Source of the DNA: Aquimarina aggregata
GTDB taxonomy: Bacteria; Bacteroidota; Bacteroidia; Flavobacteriales; Flavobacteriaceae
Assembly (NCBI RefSeq): GCF_001632745.1
Contig: NZ_LQRT01000058.1
Span: 248,001-312,000 of the forward strand
Reading direction: 5' to 3'
DNA length: 64,000 nucleotides
Part shown: one piece after another, positions 9,678-18,510 of the stretch
Layout: each line of letters begins with the position of its first letter
Position numbering within the stretch: the stretch's first letter is position 1
The notes under the pieces: generated by a model
The model's database searches: none
What the model saw: only the letters and a program-made list of their open reading frames with translations
What the model was told of the DNA's origin: nothing
Position numbers and translations under genes: made by a program

Positions 9678-10718
9678 ATGAAATATAAGAAAACATATAT
9701 TTTGGTATTAGTATGCATTGGTATGCTAACATCTTGTAATAAGAATAAAGAAAGAGAGAGTAGTACCGATATAATTGAGAAGGTAGAAGAAAAGAAACTA
9801 TCTTATCACGAGATTTATTTAAAAGAAATTTTACAGTTACCAAAGAAAAAGAAATCTGATATAGATACGCTTAGTATGATAAAAGTAAAAGGAGGTATCT
9901 TTTTAATGGGTGGTATAAGTGATCAAGCTCGAAGAGATGAATTTCCGAGACATAAAGAAGAGGTCAAAGATTTTTGGGTAGATAAAACCGAGGTTACTAA
10001 TAAACAGTTTAGAGAATTTGTAGAGCAAACAGGATATGTAACTACAGCAGAAAGAGAAATTGAAATTCAAGGTAAAGTATATGATCCCGGAGCGTTAGTT
10101 TTTGATGAAACTAATCCTAAGATGTGGTGGAAATTTGAAACAGGTGCAAATTGGAAAAAACCATATGGGCCAAATAGTACAATAGAGGGTAAGGATAACC
10201 ATCCAGTAGTACAAGTTTCTTGGTATGATGCAATGGCATATGCATTTTGGGCTGGAAAACGTTTAGCTACAGAAGTAGAATGGGAATATGCGGCAAGAGG
10301 AGGAAGAAAAGACAATATCTATTTTTGGGGAGATGATTTTAAAAGTGCTACAAAGTATGCTAATTTTTTTCAAGGAAATTTTCCCATGTCTAACAACTTA
10401 GAGGATTCTTATGTAAAAACATCTAGTGTAGGATCATTTCCTGAAAATGGATTTGGATTATTGGATATGGCAGGTAATGTTTGGGAGTGGTGTTTGGATA
10501 CATATTATCCAGATGCATATTTACAACTTGACAAAAGAGAAGATGGTTATTTTAAAAAATACTATAATCAAGAACAGCATAAAGTAGTAAGAGGAGGCTC
10601 TTTTTTGTGTAGTGAAAGTTATTGCACAGGATATAGAGCAGCCGCAAGAATGAGTTCTACTCCAGACTCAGGTTTAGAACATACTGGTTTTAGATGTGTA
10701 AAAGATGTGATAAAATAA
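9678..10718 (+). CDS. Formylglycine-generating enzyme (SUMF1 family) lipoprotein, sulfatase maturase
   Basis: The ATG at 9678 gives a clean lipoprotein signal (MKYKKTYILVLVCIGMLTSC) and a protein of 346 residues; the open frame extends back to 9525 but that part reads as low-complexity hydrophobic noise. The FGE-sulfatase domain follows, with MIKVKGGIFLMGG, DEFPRHKEEVKDFWVDKTEV, HPVVQVSWYDAMAYAFWAGK and DMAGNVWEWC. The C-terminal block RGGSFLCSESYCTGYRAAAR carries the two catalytic cysteines (C311 and C316) at the spacing of human FGE, so it should be a true oxygen-dependent FGE that converts the sulfatase active-site Cys into formylglycine. The S1 sulfatase at 12516-14024 is the obvious client. 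Confidence 0.9.
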   Translation: MKYKKTYILVLVCIGMLTSCNKNKERESSTDIIEKVEEKKLSYHEIYLKEILQLPKKKKSDIDTLSMIKVKGGIFLMGGISDQARRDEFPRHKEEVKDFWVDKTEVTNKQFREFVEQTGYVTTAEREIEIQGKVYDPGALVFDETNPKMWWKFETGANWKKPYGPNSTIEGKDNHPVVQVSWYDAMAYAFWAGKRLATEVEWEYAARGGRKDNIYFWGDDFKSATKYANFFQGNFPMSNNLEDSYVKTSSVGSFPENGFGLLDMAGNVWEWCLDTYYPDAYLQLDKREDGYFKKYYNQEQHKVVRGGSFLCSESYCTGYRAAARMSSTPDSGLEHTGFRCVKDVIK

Positions 10719-10828
10719 TCTGAGAAATACGTTAGTATTACTAAATAAGTCCCAACTTTTAAATTCTATTTATTTTTTATCTAAGATTATCTAATAGAAT
10801 ACAAACCCGATATTTTGTTGATATTTTT

Positions 10829-10875
10829 CTTGTAATAACAGTCTGTTACAAGAAGAGTAGAATACAGTTTACTGT
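10829..10875. other. Two small hairpins downstream of the FGE gene
   Basis: CTTGTAATAACAG / CTGTTACAAG (10829-10852, with a 3-base bulge) and ACAGT-TT-ACTGT (10864-10875) can both fold. They precede a longer palindrome in the 224-bp convergent gap between the FGE and GH43 genes. Role unknown; transcription end region is the simplest reading. Confidence 0.4.
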
Positions 10876-10881
10876 AAAAAC

Positions 10882-10927
10882 ACAAAGGACACTAAAAGTT
10901 GTGTACACAACTTTTAGTGTCCTTTGT
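10882..10927 (-). terminator. 46-bp perfect palindrome, likely GH43 terminator
   Basis: Arms 10882-10904 and 10905-10927 are perfect inverted copies of 23 bp with no spacer (centre GTGT|ACAC). Reading leftward, the hairpin is followed by GTGTTTTTAC, a short T run, which fits termination of the GH43 transcript. On the plus strand no T run follows. Confidence 0.6.
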
Positions 10928-10942
10928 ACTATAAAAAAATGC

Positions 10943-12292
10943 TTATTCAAATTTTATCCAGTCAAGATTGTATAAATATCCTTTAGGACCTTTGAAAGTT
11001 GCAAATATATTTTTAACACCTTTGGTTTGGTTTATAAAAGGAGCGGTTATTTCTTTCCAATTATTCCATCCACCTGTATTTTCGATTTTTATTCTTGCTA
11101 ATAAAGGACCCTGAGGGTTATCAATGCGTATTTCTAAAGTACCTCCTTGCGAACCACTAGCCACACGAGCAGTAAATTTATTTTGCTTACCTTTTTCAAA
11201 CAATACTCTATCAAATTGGACCCAACCGTACTCTTTAATATAATCTATTTGCCAACCTTTTGTAGGTTGATCTTTTAATAGACTAATTTTAGCATTAACA
11301 AGATCATTATAGCGATCTAATTGAATAAGATCTCCTGCTTTAGGTGTTCCGATTCCTCTTAAAGTAGCTACTTTAGGAACAATACTTCCATTTTTATTAA
11401 ATATGATTTCGTCGGCTCTCATAGATCGTAATCTATTGTGGTTGCTTAAAGACCAATAGTGATAAAATAAATACCATTTTCCTTTATATTCTACAATAGA
11501 GTGGTGGTTCGTACCATTATCAATATTTGGCATAATAACTCCTTGAAAATCAAATGGACCCATTGGACTTTTACTGGTAGCATATTCAATTTCATAATTA
11601 TTTTGATTTACACGACCCCAAGAGAAATAGTAAAGACCATTTCTTTTAAACATGAAAGAGGCTTCTCTATAACCTTCTTCAGGAATACCAATAATATCCT
11701 CCGGTTTTCCTTCAATTTCAGTCATATTGTCTTTTAATCTTGCTACTTTTAATGCACCAGTACCTTTACCTCCACCATAATAAATATATGCTTTGCCATC
11801 ATCATCTACAAAAGGGTTTGGGTCAATCCCCTGAATTCCTTTTATATAATCCTTTTCCCATGTAAATGGTCCAGTCGGGCTGTCCGATATTCCTACGCCA
11901 ACACGTCTAAAGGCACTTTTGTCTTCTGGCATCCCTGGATAATAGTAGTAGTATTTATCTCCTTTTTTTATACAATCGGGAGCCCACATTCCGTACATAT
12001 TCTTTTGACCCCAAGGCACATCGTTTTGATCAAGAGCTACACCATGATCTCTATAATTTATTAAATCTGTAGTCGAAAAAATATGATAATCGGGCATACA
12101 AAATCCATTAGACCCTTGATCTTCAGTACAACCCTCGATATCATGTGATGGATAAATATAAAGTATATCATCAAAAACACGAGCTGTTGGGTCAGCGGTA
12201 TATAAATGTGTTACCAAAGGATTTTGGGCTGTTACAGAATATATCGTTGCGAGCGTACAACACACGATAGAAAGAACTTTTTTGAATGTCAT
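10943..12292 (-). CDS. GH43 glycoside hydrolase with C-terminal CBM6
   Basis: 449 residues with a signal peptide (cleavage after SVTAQ). The five-bladed beta-propeller of GH43 carries the expected acidic triad: general base D34 in YTADPTARVF, pKa modulator D157 in GIDPNPFVDDDG, and general acid E210 in YREASFMFKRNG. Residues about 315-449 look like a CBM6 (FTARVASGSQGGTLEIRID, WNNWKEITAPF, GYLYNLDWIKFE). Family members act as beta-xylosidases, alpha-L-arabinofuranosidases or exo-galactosidases; the GH43-CBM6 layout and the xylose isomerase nearby favour a pentose or galactan side-chain activity, but the exact substrate is an inference. It is convergent with FGE and divergent from the sulfatase. 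Confidence 0.9.
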   Translation of the reverse strand: MTFKKVLSIVCCTLATIYSVTAQNPLVTHLYTADPTARVFDDILYIYPSHDIEGCTEDQGSNGFCMPDYHIFSTTDLINYRDHGVALDQNDVPWGQKNMYGMWAPDCIKKGDKYYYYYPGMPEDKSAFRRVGVGISDSPTGPFTWEKDYIKGIQGIDPNPFVDDDGKAYIYYGGGKGTGALKVARLKDNMTEIEGKPEDIIGIPEEGYREASFMFKRNGLYYFSWGRVNQNNYEIEYATSKSPMGPFDFQGVIMPNIDNGTNHHSIVEYKGKWYLFYHYWSLSNHNRLRSMRADEIIFNKNGSIVPKVATLRGIGTPKAGDLIQLDRYNDLVNAKISLLKDQPTKGWQIDYIKEYGWVQFDRVLFEKGKQNKFTARVASGSQGGTLEIRIDNPQGPLLARIKIENTGGWNNWKEITAPFINQTKGVKNIFATFKGPKGYLYNLDWIKFE

Positions 12293-12515
12293 CTAGTAAA
12301 TTTTGTTTTTAATTTATTACCGCTAAAGTCTGAATTGATACTAAGCGTAGGCATAACATATGTGTAAAACTCTAGGCTAAATGATTCTATATAATATTAG
12401 AAATTAGATTCAAATAATAGATTTGTCGTGCAATACATAAGAACAACATATAAAAACATAATTAGTAAATAATTCTTGTCATTAACCATAAATTGCTGTT
12501 ATAAAATATAAAAAC

Positions 12516-14024
12516 ATGAAAAATAGGCTTCTTATCCAATTACTAAGTGTTGTTTGTTGTTTTAATGGGCTTTCTCAGGCTAAAGTTCAAAAACCTAATA
12601 TTGTTGTGGTTTTAGCAGATGATATAGGATTAGGTGATATATCTGGATACCGAAAAGCACATTCAAAAAAAATCATAGTAGAAACCCCACAAATGGATCA
12701 GTTAATGAAAGCAGGTATGTCTTTTACAGATGCACATTCTCCAACTGCACTTTGCGCTCCTTCGAGATATAGTATCATGACGGGTAATAATACATACCAT
12801 AGTTATGCACCTTGGGGAGTATGGGGATCATATCAGGAATCCCCAATTAAAAAAACAGATCTAACTCTAGGGAAATTGATGAAACAAGCCGATTATCATA
12901 CTGCATTTTTTGGAAAATGGCATATGGGAGGTGACTGGTATCGTAAAGGTAGTACTACTGAAATATATAGAGGACCACGTTGGAAAACACAAACAGATAT
13001 TGATATTAATCAAATTGTAGGCGCAGGGCCTCAACAAAACGGATTTGATTATAGTTTAATGTTTCCGGCAGGAATTCAAGATGTACCATATGCTATTTAT
13101 GAAAATGAAAAATGGATGCCTTTAAATGATAACTCTAAAATTGGGTTAATTACCCAAGAAAAGATGAATGCATTAAAAGTAAAATTAGATAAAGACGAAG
13201 GTTTAGGTGATACAGAATGGAATCCATTTAAAATAGGACCTCTTTTAGCTACTAAGGCCGTAGATTATATCAATAATGTGGATAAAGAAAAACCTTTTTT
13301 TATGTATTACTGCACTCAAGCAGTACATAAACCACATACACCATCTGACTCTTTGAATGGTAAGAAAGTTAGAGGAACTAATGCAAATTATCATCTAGAC
13401 ATGATTGCAGAGATGGATGTGCAAATGAATATGTTGATTACTGCTTTGAAGAAAAATAAGCTGTATGAAAACACAGTATTTATATTTACATCAGATAACG
13501 GAGGATTAACATTTAAAGAAACAATGGCAACAGGGCATAGACCTAGTGATATTTACAGAGGTGCTAAAAATCAAATTTATGAAGGAGGACATAGAGTTCC
13601 GTTTATAGTAGTATGGCCAGAAAAAATTAAACCGAATACGATATCAAAAACTTTGGTGTCCGGAACAGATATTTTAGCCACACTAGCAGATATAACAAAC
13701 AAGAAAATCCCTGATAATCAAGCAATGGATTCATCAAGTCTATTACCTGTTTTATTGAAACAAGAAGTAGATACAAGAAAAGTATTAATGATTCAAGGAG
13801 GTACAGGTAAAGAAGTTGCTTATCGAGATCAAGCCTGGAAATTAATTATTAAATATGATAAAGATGAAATCAAGCCTATAGCTTTATTTAATTTAGATCA
13901 ATCTCCTTCAGAAAAAGAAGAAGATAACCTAATAGATCGTCCAAAACATAAAGAAAGAATTGATCAAATGTTTACAAATTATAAAAAGATACGAGATACC
14001 AAAACGCCAAGTAGGGATTTATAA
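12516..14024 (+). CDS. S1-family sulfatase (Cys-type, FGly-dependent)
   Basis: 502 residues with a signal peptide (cleavage near GLSQA). Alkaline-phosphatase superfamily sulfatase: metal ligands in VVLADDIGLGD (D35, D36), and the FGly signature ALCAPSRYSIMTG with C80 to be modified and R84. Further motifs are GKWHMGG and FTSDNGG. The Cys-type motif means it needs a formylglycine-generating enzyme, encoded 1.8 kb upstream. In this locus it should remove ester sulfate from galactan oligosaccharides in the periplasm or outside. Subfamily and the position of the sulfate attacked cannot be read from the sequence alone. Confidence 0.95.
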   Translation: MKNRLLIQLLSVVCCFNGLSQAKVQKPNIVVVLADDIGLGDISGYRKAHSKKIIVETPQMDQLMKAGMSFTDAHSPTALCAPSRYSIMTGNNTYHSYAPWGVWGSYQESPIKKTDLTLGKLMKQADYHTAFFGKWHMGGDWYRKGSTTEIYRGPRWKTQTDIDINQIVGAGPQQNGFDYSLMFPAGIQDVPYAIYENEKWMPLNDNSKIGLITQEKMNALKVKLDKDEGLGDTEWNPFKIGPLLATKAVDYINNVDKEKPFFMYYCTQAVHKPHTPSDSLNGKKVRGTNANYHLDMIAEMDVQMNMLITALKKNKLYENTVFIFTSDNGGLTFKETMATGHRPSDIYRGAKNQIYEGGHRVPFIVVWPEKIKPNTISKTLVSGTDILATLADITNKKIPDNQAMDSSSLLPVLLKQEVDTRKVLMIQGGTGKEVAYRDQAWKLIIKYDKDEIKPIALFNLDQSPSEKEEDNLIDRPKHKERIDQMFTNYKKIRDTKTPSRDL

Positions 14025-14035
14025 TTATAATTTGA

Positions 14036-17000
14036 TTAATTTTTATTGTTTTTCTCAGCGTAAAACATGAAAGAATATTCATATTTATTTTTGGTTAATT
14101 GATAGGGGGGTAGTGCAATAGCGCTTTGACTCCAACTATCATCACCACCAACTCCTAGTTGCGCATGGTCAATGTTCAGTGTATAAAAAGAGTTTGTTTT
14201 AAGGTCATAAGTATGAGTGGCTTCTTCCAAATTTTCTTGTGTATAGGGCCAAATAGAAAAGTCAACAGTAGGATACCCTTTAATGTTAAGAGTTTTAGTT
14301 GGTCCCACTAAGCGTAACGAACGTACATCACTGCGATTTCCGTTTTCTTGTGGATAGATATAGTCAAAACTCATTTTGTTTGTTTCACATGTATGTAAAC
14401 TTAATTTTGCGCCTTCTTTTCGGTCAGAATAATTTTCATGAGGACCTTTTCCATAATACTCAGTAGTTCTAAAAGTATCGGGGATTGTAGTTTGCATTCC
14501 GAATCGAATCAAATCTGGTGAGCTCTTAGGAGTATTGACTTTAAAATTTACTTTAATTCCTTGATCTAAAAATTGATACGTTAGCATTAAATTTGAAGCA
14601 AAACTCGAAGTACTATTAACCGAAATTATATTGTTTTTGATACTAATATCATTTATTTTTAAACTATCAGCAATGGTTTTCCAACCTCGAGATCTTTGAT
14701 TAATTTTATTACCTCTAGCACGATCATTATCTGTAGATGCTCTCACAAAATTTGCTTTTAATGGCGAAAGTAATATAGGTTTGTTATGAGCAACGTAAGA
14801 AGATATATACCCAGTGCTTTTATTAATTTTGGCCTCGTAAGTGTTCGTTTTTATCAAAACAAAATCTGTAGTCTCAGAAATAATCACATTTGAAGAACTA
14901 TTTTTCCCATGTTTAGGTATTTTAGAAAGTACTAGATCCTCCCAAGCTACTTCATGACCTGGTTTAGCATATTTTGTTAATGTTTTAGTGAAAGCAGCTA
15001 TATGAATATTGTACTCTACTCCAGGTTCTTTTTTTAGAGTAAAAGGAAGTGTAATTGTCTTTTTTTCAGAAGGGTTGCAGTTAATTGTTGGTAAATTTCC
15101 TGATTTGATAATTACTCCATTAGCTTTAAGATTCCATTTAAAAGTAAAAGAATCTAGGTTAGTAAAATGATGCCAGTTTTTGATAGTAAAACTTAAGTTA
15201 GATTCGTTTATTTTTGAAAACTCTATAGGTTGAAAAACCTTTTTACATTCATACAATGCTGGTTTGGGACTTCTGTCTGGATTGATAATCCCATTAATTA
15301 GAAAATTAAAACGACCTGGATGTGCTCCAAAATTTTCATTAGGATCATTTCCATATCCCCAATAGGATACTCCTTGTTTTGTCTTTAAAGAGATTCCTTG
15401 GTCGATATAATCCCAGATTGCACCCCCAATAATGTTGGGGTATTTGCGTGTGATCTCAAGATAGTGTTTTAATCCACCTAGAGAGTTTCCCATGGCATGA
15501 GCAAATTCACAATTAAAAATAGGACGTCGATCTCTTGTGTTAGTTGCTAGTTGTTCAAGCATTGTTACAGGTGCATACATTCTACTTATCATGTCTACGT
15601 AGGATCTATCATTAGGATTTAAAATTCCATAAGACCATTTTTCGTTACTATGTTTAATATATTTAGGATTGCTTTGATCCCCCTGAGCTCCTTCAGAATG
15701 AATTGGTCGAGTAGGGTCGTACTCTTTGATCCAACCTGACATTGCAGAATGATTTGGTCCGGCACCTGATTCATTTCCTAACGACCAAAATACAACAGAT
15801 GGATGATTTTTATCTCGCTCAACCATTTTAATAGCACGATCTAAAAAAGAATACGCCCATTCTGGCCTATTAGAAAGTTCGCCTCTCATACCATGAGTTT
15901 CTATATTTGCTTCATCCATGACATAAATTCCTAGTTCATCACACAATTCATAGAGATATGGATCATTTGGATAGTGGCAGGTCCTGATTAAATTCATATT
16001 ATTTTGTTTCAAAATCATAAGATCTTGATATATTTCCTCTCGTGTAACAGTTTTACCACCTGTTGGACTATGATCATGCCGATTAACGCCAAACATTACA
16101 ATACGTTTTCCGTTTACTTTCAGTACACCGTCCTTAATATGGATTTGTCTAAAACCAATTTTAGTAGATGTAGCTTGAATTACTTTTCCATCTTTTTCTA
16201 GAGTTAGTAAAAGCGTATAAAGATTTGGATGTTCTGCACTCCACTTCTTTGGATTTTTAATATCTGCCTCTAATAAAGCAAAATATGGACTATCGATTTG
16301 TGGGTACCATTCATTTTTAATTTTACTAGCAGGAATAGTTAAGGGATTTTTTAAAACTGTTTTTTCTCCATCAAGTAGATTTGCTTTAACGATATAACCA
16401 TCTAACTTTTGAGCTGATGCACTATATAATTTAGGTCGTAGTTGCAACTTTGCATTAGTGTAGTTTTGATCTAATGGTGTACGCACAAAAACATCAGAAA
16501 TAGCTACTTTTGGCCATGCTTGTAAAAATACTTCTCTAAATATACCGCTCATTCTCCAATGATCTTGATCTTCTAGATAGGCTCCATCACTCCAACGGTA
16601 TACCTTAACAGCAATAGTATTTTTACCTTTTTTAACATATTTAGTAATATCAAACTCTGATGAGGTGTAGCTTCCCTGGTTATATCCAACTTCTTTTCCA
16701 TTTATGTAGAGGTAATAGGCATTTAGGACTCCTCCAAAATTAATTAAGATAGTTTTGTCTCCCCAATCGTTTGGAACATCAAATTCTCGTTTATACGAAC
16801 CTACTGGATTATGATTATGATCTATATAAGGTTGATTCTTAGGAAAGGGGTATCCAGAATTTACATAAGTCACCTTTCCATATCCTTTCATTTCCCAACT
16901 AGAAGGTACTTCGATAGTATTCCAATTAGAGACGTCGTAATTTTCTTTGTAAAAATCATTTGGAGCGTCTGCAGGTTTTGATACCCATTTAAATTTCCAT

Positions 17001-17206
17001 AAGCCATCTAAAGATTGATACCAAGAAGAATTTTCTCTGTTTAGCGTTTTAGCTTGATCCAGTGATGGGTATGAATATAAGGTAGCTCTTGATGGCGCCC
17101 TATTTTTCTGAACAACTAATGGGTTTTCCCAATCATTTTGATATTGAGCCTGCAAAAGACTAAGGCTTAAAAAAAAAGATAATGTGAAGGTTTTATAAAG
17201 ATTCAT
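14036..17206 (-). CDS. GH2 beta-galactosidase, LacZ-type, secreted
   Basis: 1056 residues with a signal peptide (cleavage after LLQAQ). Full LacZ architecture: N-terminal sugar-binding domain (WNTIEVPSSWEMKGYGKVTY), Ig-like domain, TIM barrel (about 355-650), a second Ig-like domain and the C-terminal Bgal_small_N domain (FVRASTDNDRARGN; EYYGKGPHENYSDRK). The acid/base is E479 in SLGNESGAGPNHS and the nucleophile is E567 in IFNCEFAHAMGNS. It hydrolyses terminal beta-galactosides and would release galactose or methyl-galactose from galactan fragments. Only one base separates it from the upstream gene (17208-18458), so the two share a transcript. Confidence 0.95.
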   Translation of the reverse strand: MNLYKTFTLSFFLSLSLLQAQYQNDWENPLVVQKNRAPSRATLYSYPSLDQAKTLNRENSSWYQSLDGLWKFKWVSKPADAPNDFYKENYDVSNWNTIEVPSSWEMKGYGKVTYVNSGYPFPKNQPYIDHNHNPVGSYKREFDVPNDWGDKTILINFGGVLNAYYLYINGKEVGYNQGSYTSSEFDITKYVKKGKNTIAVKVYRWSDGAYLEDQDHWRMSGIFREVFLQAWPKVAISDVFVRTPLDQNYTNAKLQLRPKLYSASAQKLDGYIVKANLLDGEKTVLKNPLTIPASKIKNEWYPQIDSPYFALLEADIKNPKKWSAEHPNLYTLLLTLEKDGKVIQATSTKIGFRQIHIKDGVLKVNGKRIVMFGVNRHDHSPTGGKTVTREEIYQDLMILKQNNMNLIRTCHYPNDPYLYELCDELGIYVMDEANIETHGMRGELSNRPEWAYSFLDRAIKMVERDKNHPSVVFWSLGNESGAGPNHSAMSGWIKEYDPTRPIHSEGAQGDQSNPKYIKHSNEKWSYGILNPNDRSYVDMISRMYAPVTMLEQLATNTRDRRPIFNCEFAHAMGNSLGGLKHYLEITRKYPNIIGGAIWDYIDQGISLKTKQGVSYWGYGNDPNENFGAHPGRFNFLINGIINPDRSPKPALYECKKVFQPIEFSKINESNLSFTIKNWHHFTNLDSFTFKWNLKANGVIIKSGNLPTINCNPSEKKTITLPFTLKKEPGVEYNIHIAAFTKTLTKYAKPGHEVAWEDLVLSKIPKHGKNSSSNVIISETTDFVLIKTNTYEAKINKSTGYISSYVAHNKPILLSPLKANFVRASTDNDRARGNKINQRSRGWKTIADSLKINDISIKNNIISVNSTSSFASNLMLTYQFLDQGIKVNFKVNTPKSSPDLIRFGMQTTIPDTFRTTEYYGKGPHENYSDRKEGAKLSLHTCETNKMSFDYIYPQENGNRSDVRSLRLVGPTKTLNIKGYPTVDFSIWPYTQENLEEATHTYDLKTNSFYTLNIDHAQLGVGGDDSWSQSAIALPPYQLTKNKYEYSFMFYAEKNNKN

Positions 17207-17207
17207 T

Positions 17208-18458
17208 TTATTTTTTTATTGAGGACAATTCTTTTTTATCTAAAAATTTGATTTCGTGCAACGACATGCTATAATTACTGCCAGTAGGGTTACCTAGACC
17301 GTTTTTTGAATAGGCAAAGTTAGCAGAGTAGCATAACCACGCTGTTTTGCCATCATCGCTAATAAATTTAGAAGGGATATTTAAAAAGTATGCTTGTGGT
17401 CCAAAATCTCTGAGATAAGAAACTATTTTCCACGGTCCAGTAATGTTATCTGATTTCAAAATATAACTATCCATTGATTTTACTGTAGGCCATCCATCGG
17501 TAATGCACATTAAAAACTTCTTGAGAGGTGCATTATAAGTCATACTTACATTACCGGCGTTATTATTCCATTCGAAAATTGGTTCTAAATCATGTAACTC
17601 TTTAGACCAAATCTCCTTACCATTTTCGTCTTTTCCGGCAAAAAACTCATATTGTGATTTATCATTTATTGTTTTGGGAGATGGTTTTACTCGAATAAGA
17701 TAAATAAGATCTCCACTAACCCAACTTAAGTTACCAGGTCTGGGTTTGTTGTTATCTATTCTAGCGCTATGACAGGTAAGATATGCATACCCGTCTGGTG
17801 AATGTTCCATATTTTTACCAAAATCAACAAAATGAGGAACTCCAATCTTTACTGGTTTAGCAGTCAAATCAGTTTTTTCGTTAAATAAATTGTTGGACGG
17901 AGATACTTTAGGGGTATTCCAGGTTTTTCCATAGTCATTTGAAATTCTAAAGCCAACAAATGGCCCAAGTATAGGCCAATTCATACTTAAAGAAGGAGCG
18001 TCCAGAAGGCAATATGTTCCATAATACCAGATGCCATTGTAAACTAAAGATCCGGCAGGGTATCTTCCTTCATAAGGTAAAGCACTACCTTTTGTAGTTC
18101 CTAAAGAAGTGATTTTTAAATTCAAAGGATCGCTGCCTTCTATTTTAGCCTGACCTGTATGTGCTTTTTCTCCAGGGTAAGATCTACATAATTCATTATT
18201 GATTTTTCCATCTGTCCATGGAGAATATAAGTTTCCGTCAGAAGCCCAACTAGGATACCATGTATCTGCATTTGTATAATTAGCATGTTTACCTGTAAAT
18301 CCAATGTTAGCTATTTCAGTAGATTGCTCCACTGGAATTTTATGAGCCCAAGAATTTAATTTTACATGATTTTCCCATATAGAAATTTTTTGCGCAAAAA
18401 TAAATGAATGACTAAAACTAAAGATTAAGACTAAAATGAGTTTTGAGTTTTTTTTCAA
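17208..18458 (-). CDS. Secreted protein of unrecognised family, probable beta-propeller enzyme
   Basis: 416 residues with a signal peptide (cleavage after FIFAQ). I do not recognise the family with certainty. The repeated Trp/Tyr-rich strands (DTWYPSWASDGNLYSPW, YNGIWYYGTYCLL, VGFRISNDYGKTWNTP, EHSPDGYAYLTCHSA, DSYILKSDNITGPWKIV) look like a five-bladed propeller as in GH43/GH117/DUF4185-type proteins, and conserved-looking Asp, Glu and His residues sit in the loops. It is wedged between GH97 and GH2 with a 1-bp gap to the latter, so a role in saccharide cleavage is plausible. It could be an uncharacterised glycoside hydrolase of the galactan pathway. No catalytic residues are assigned. Confidence 0.6.
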   Translation of the reverse strand: MKKNSKLILVLIFSFSHSFIFAQKISIWENHVKLNSWAHKIPVEQSTEIANIGFTGKHANYTNADTWYPSWASDGNLYSPWTDGKINNELCRSYPGEKAHTGQAKIEGSDPLNLKITSLGTTKGSALPYEGRYPAGSLVYNGIWYYGTYCLLDAPSLSMNWPILGPFVGFRISNDYGKTWNTPKVSPSNNLFNEKTDLTAKPVKIGVPHFVDFGKNMEHSPDGYAYLTCHSARIDNNKPRPGNLSWVSGDLIYLIRVKPSPKTINDKSQYEFFAGKDENGKEIWSKELHDLEPIFEWNNNAGNVSMTYNAPLKKFLMCITDGWPTVKSMDSYILKSDNITGPWKIVSYLRDFGPQAYFLNIPSKFISDDGKTAWLCYSANFAYSKNGLGNPTGSNYSMSLHEIKFLDKKELSSIKK

Positions 18459-18510
18459 TTTGAGAAAATTTAAATGGACTTATATAAATATGTTCATGAA
18501 ATCTTAAACT

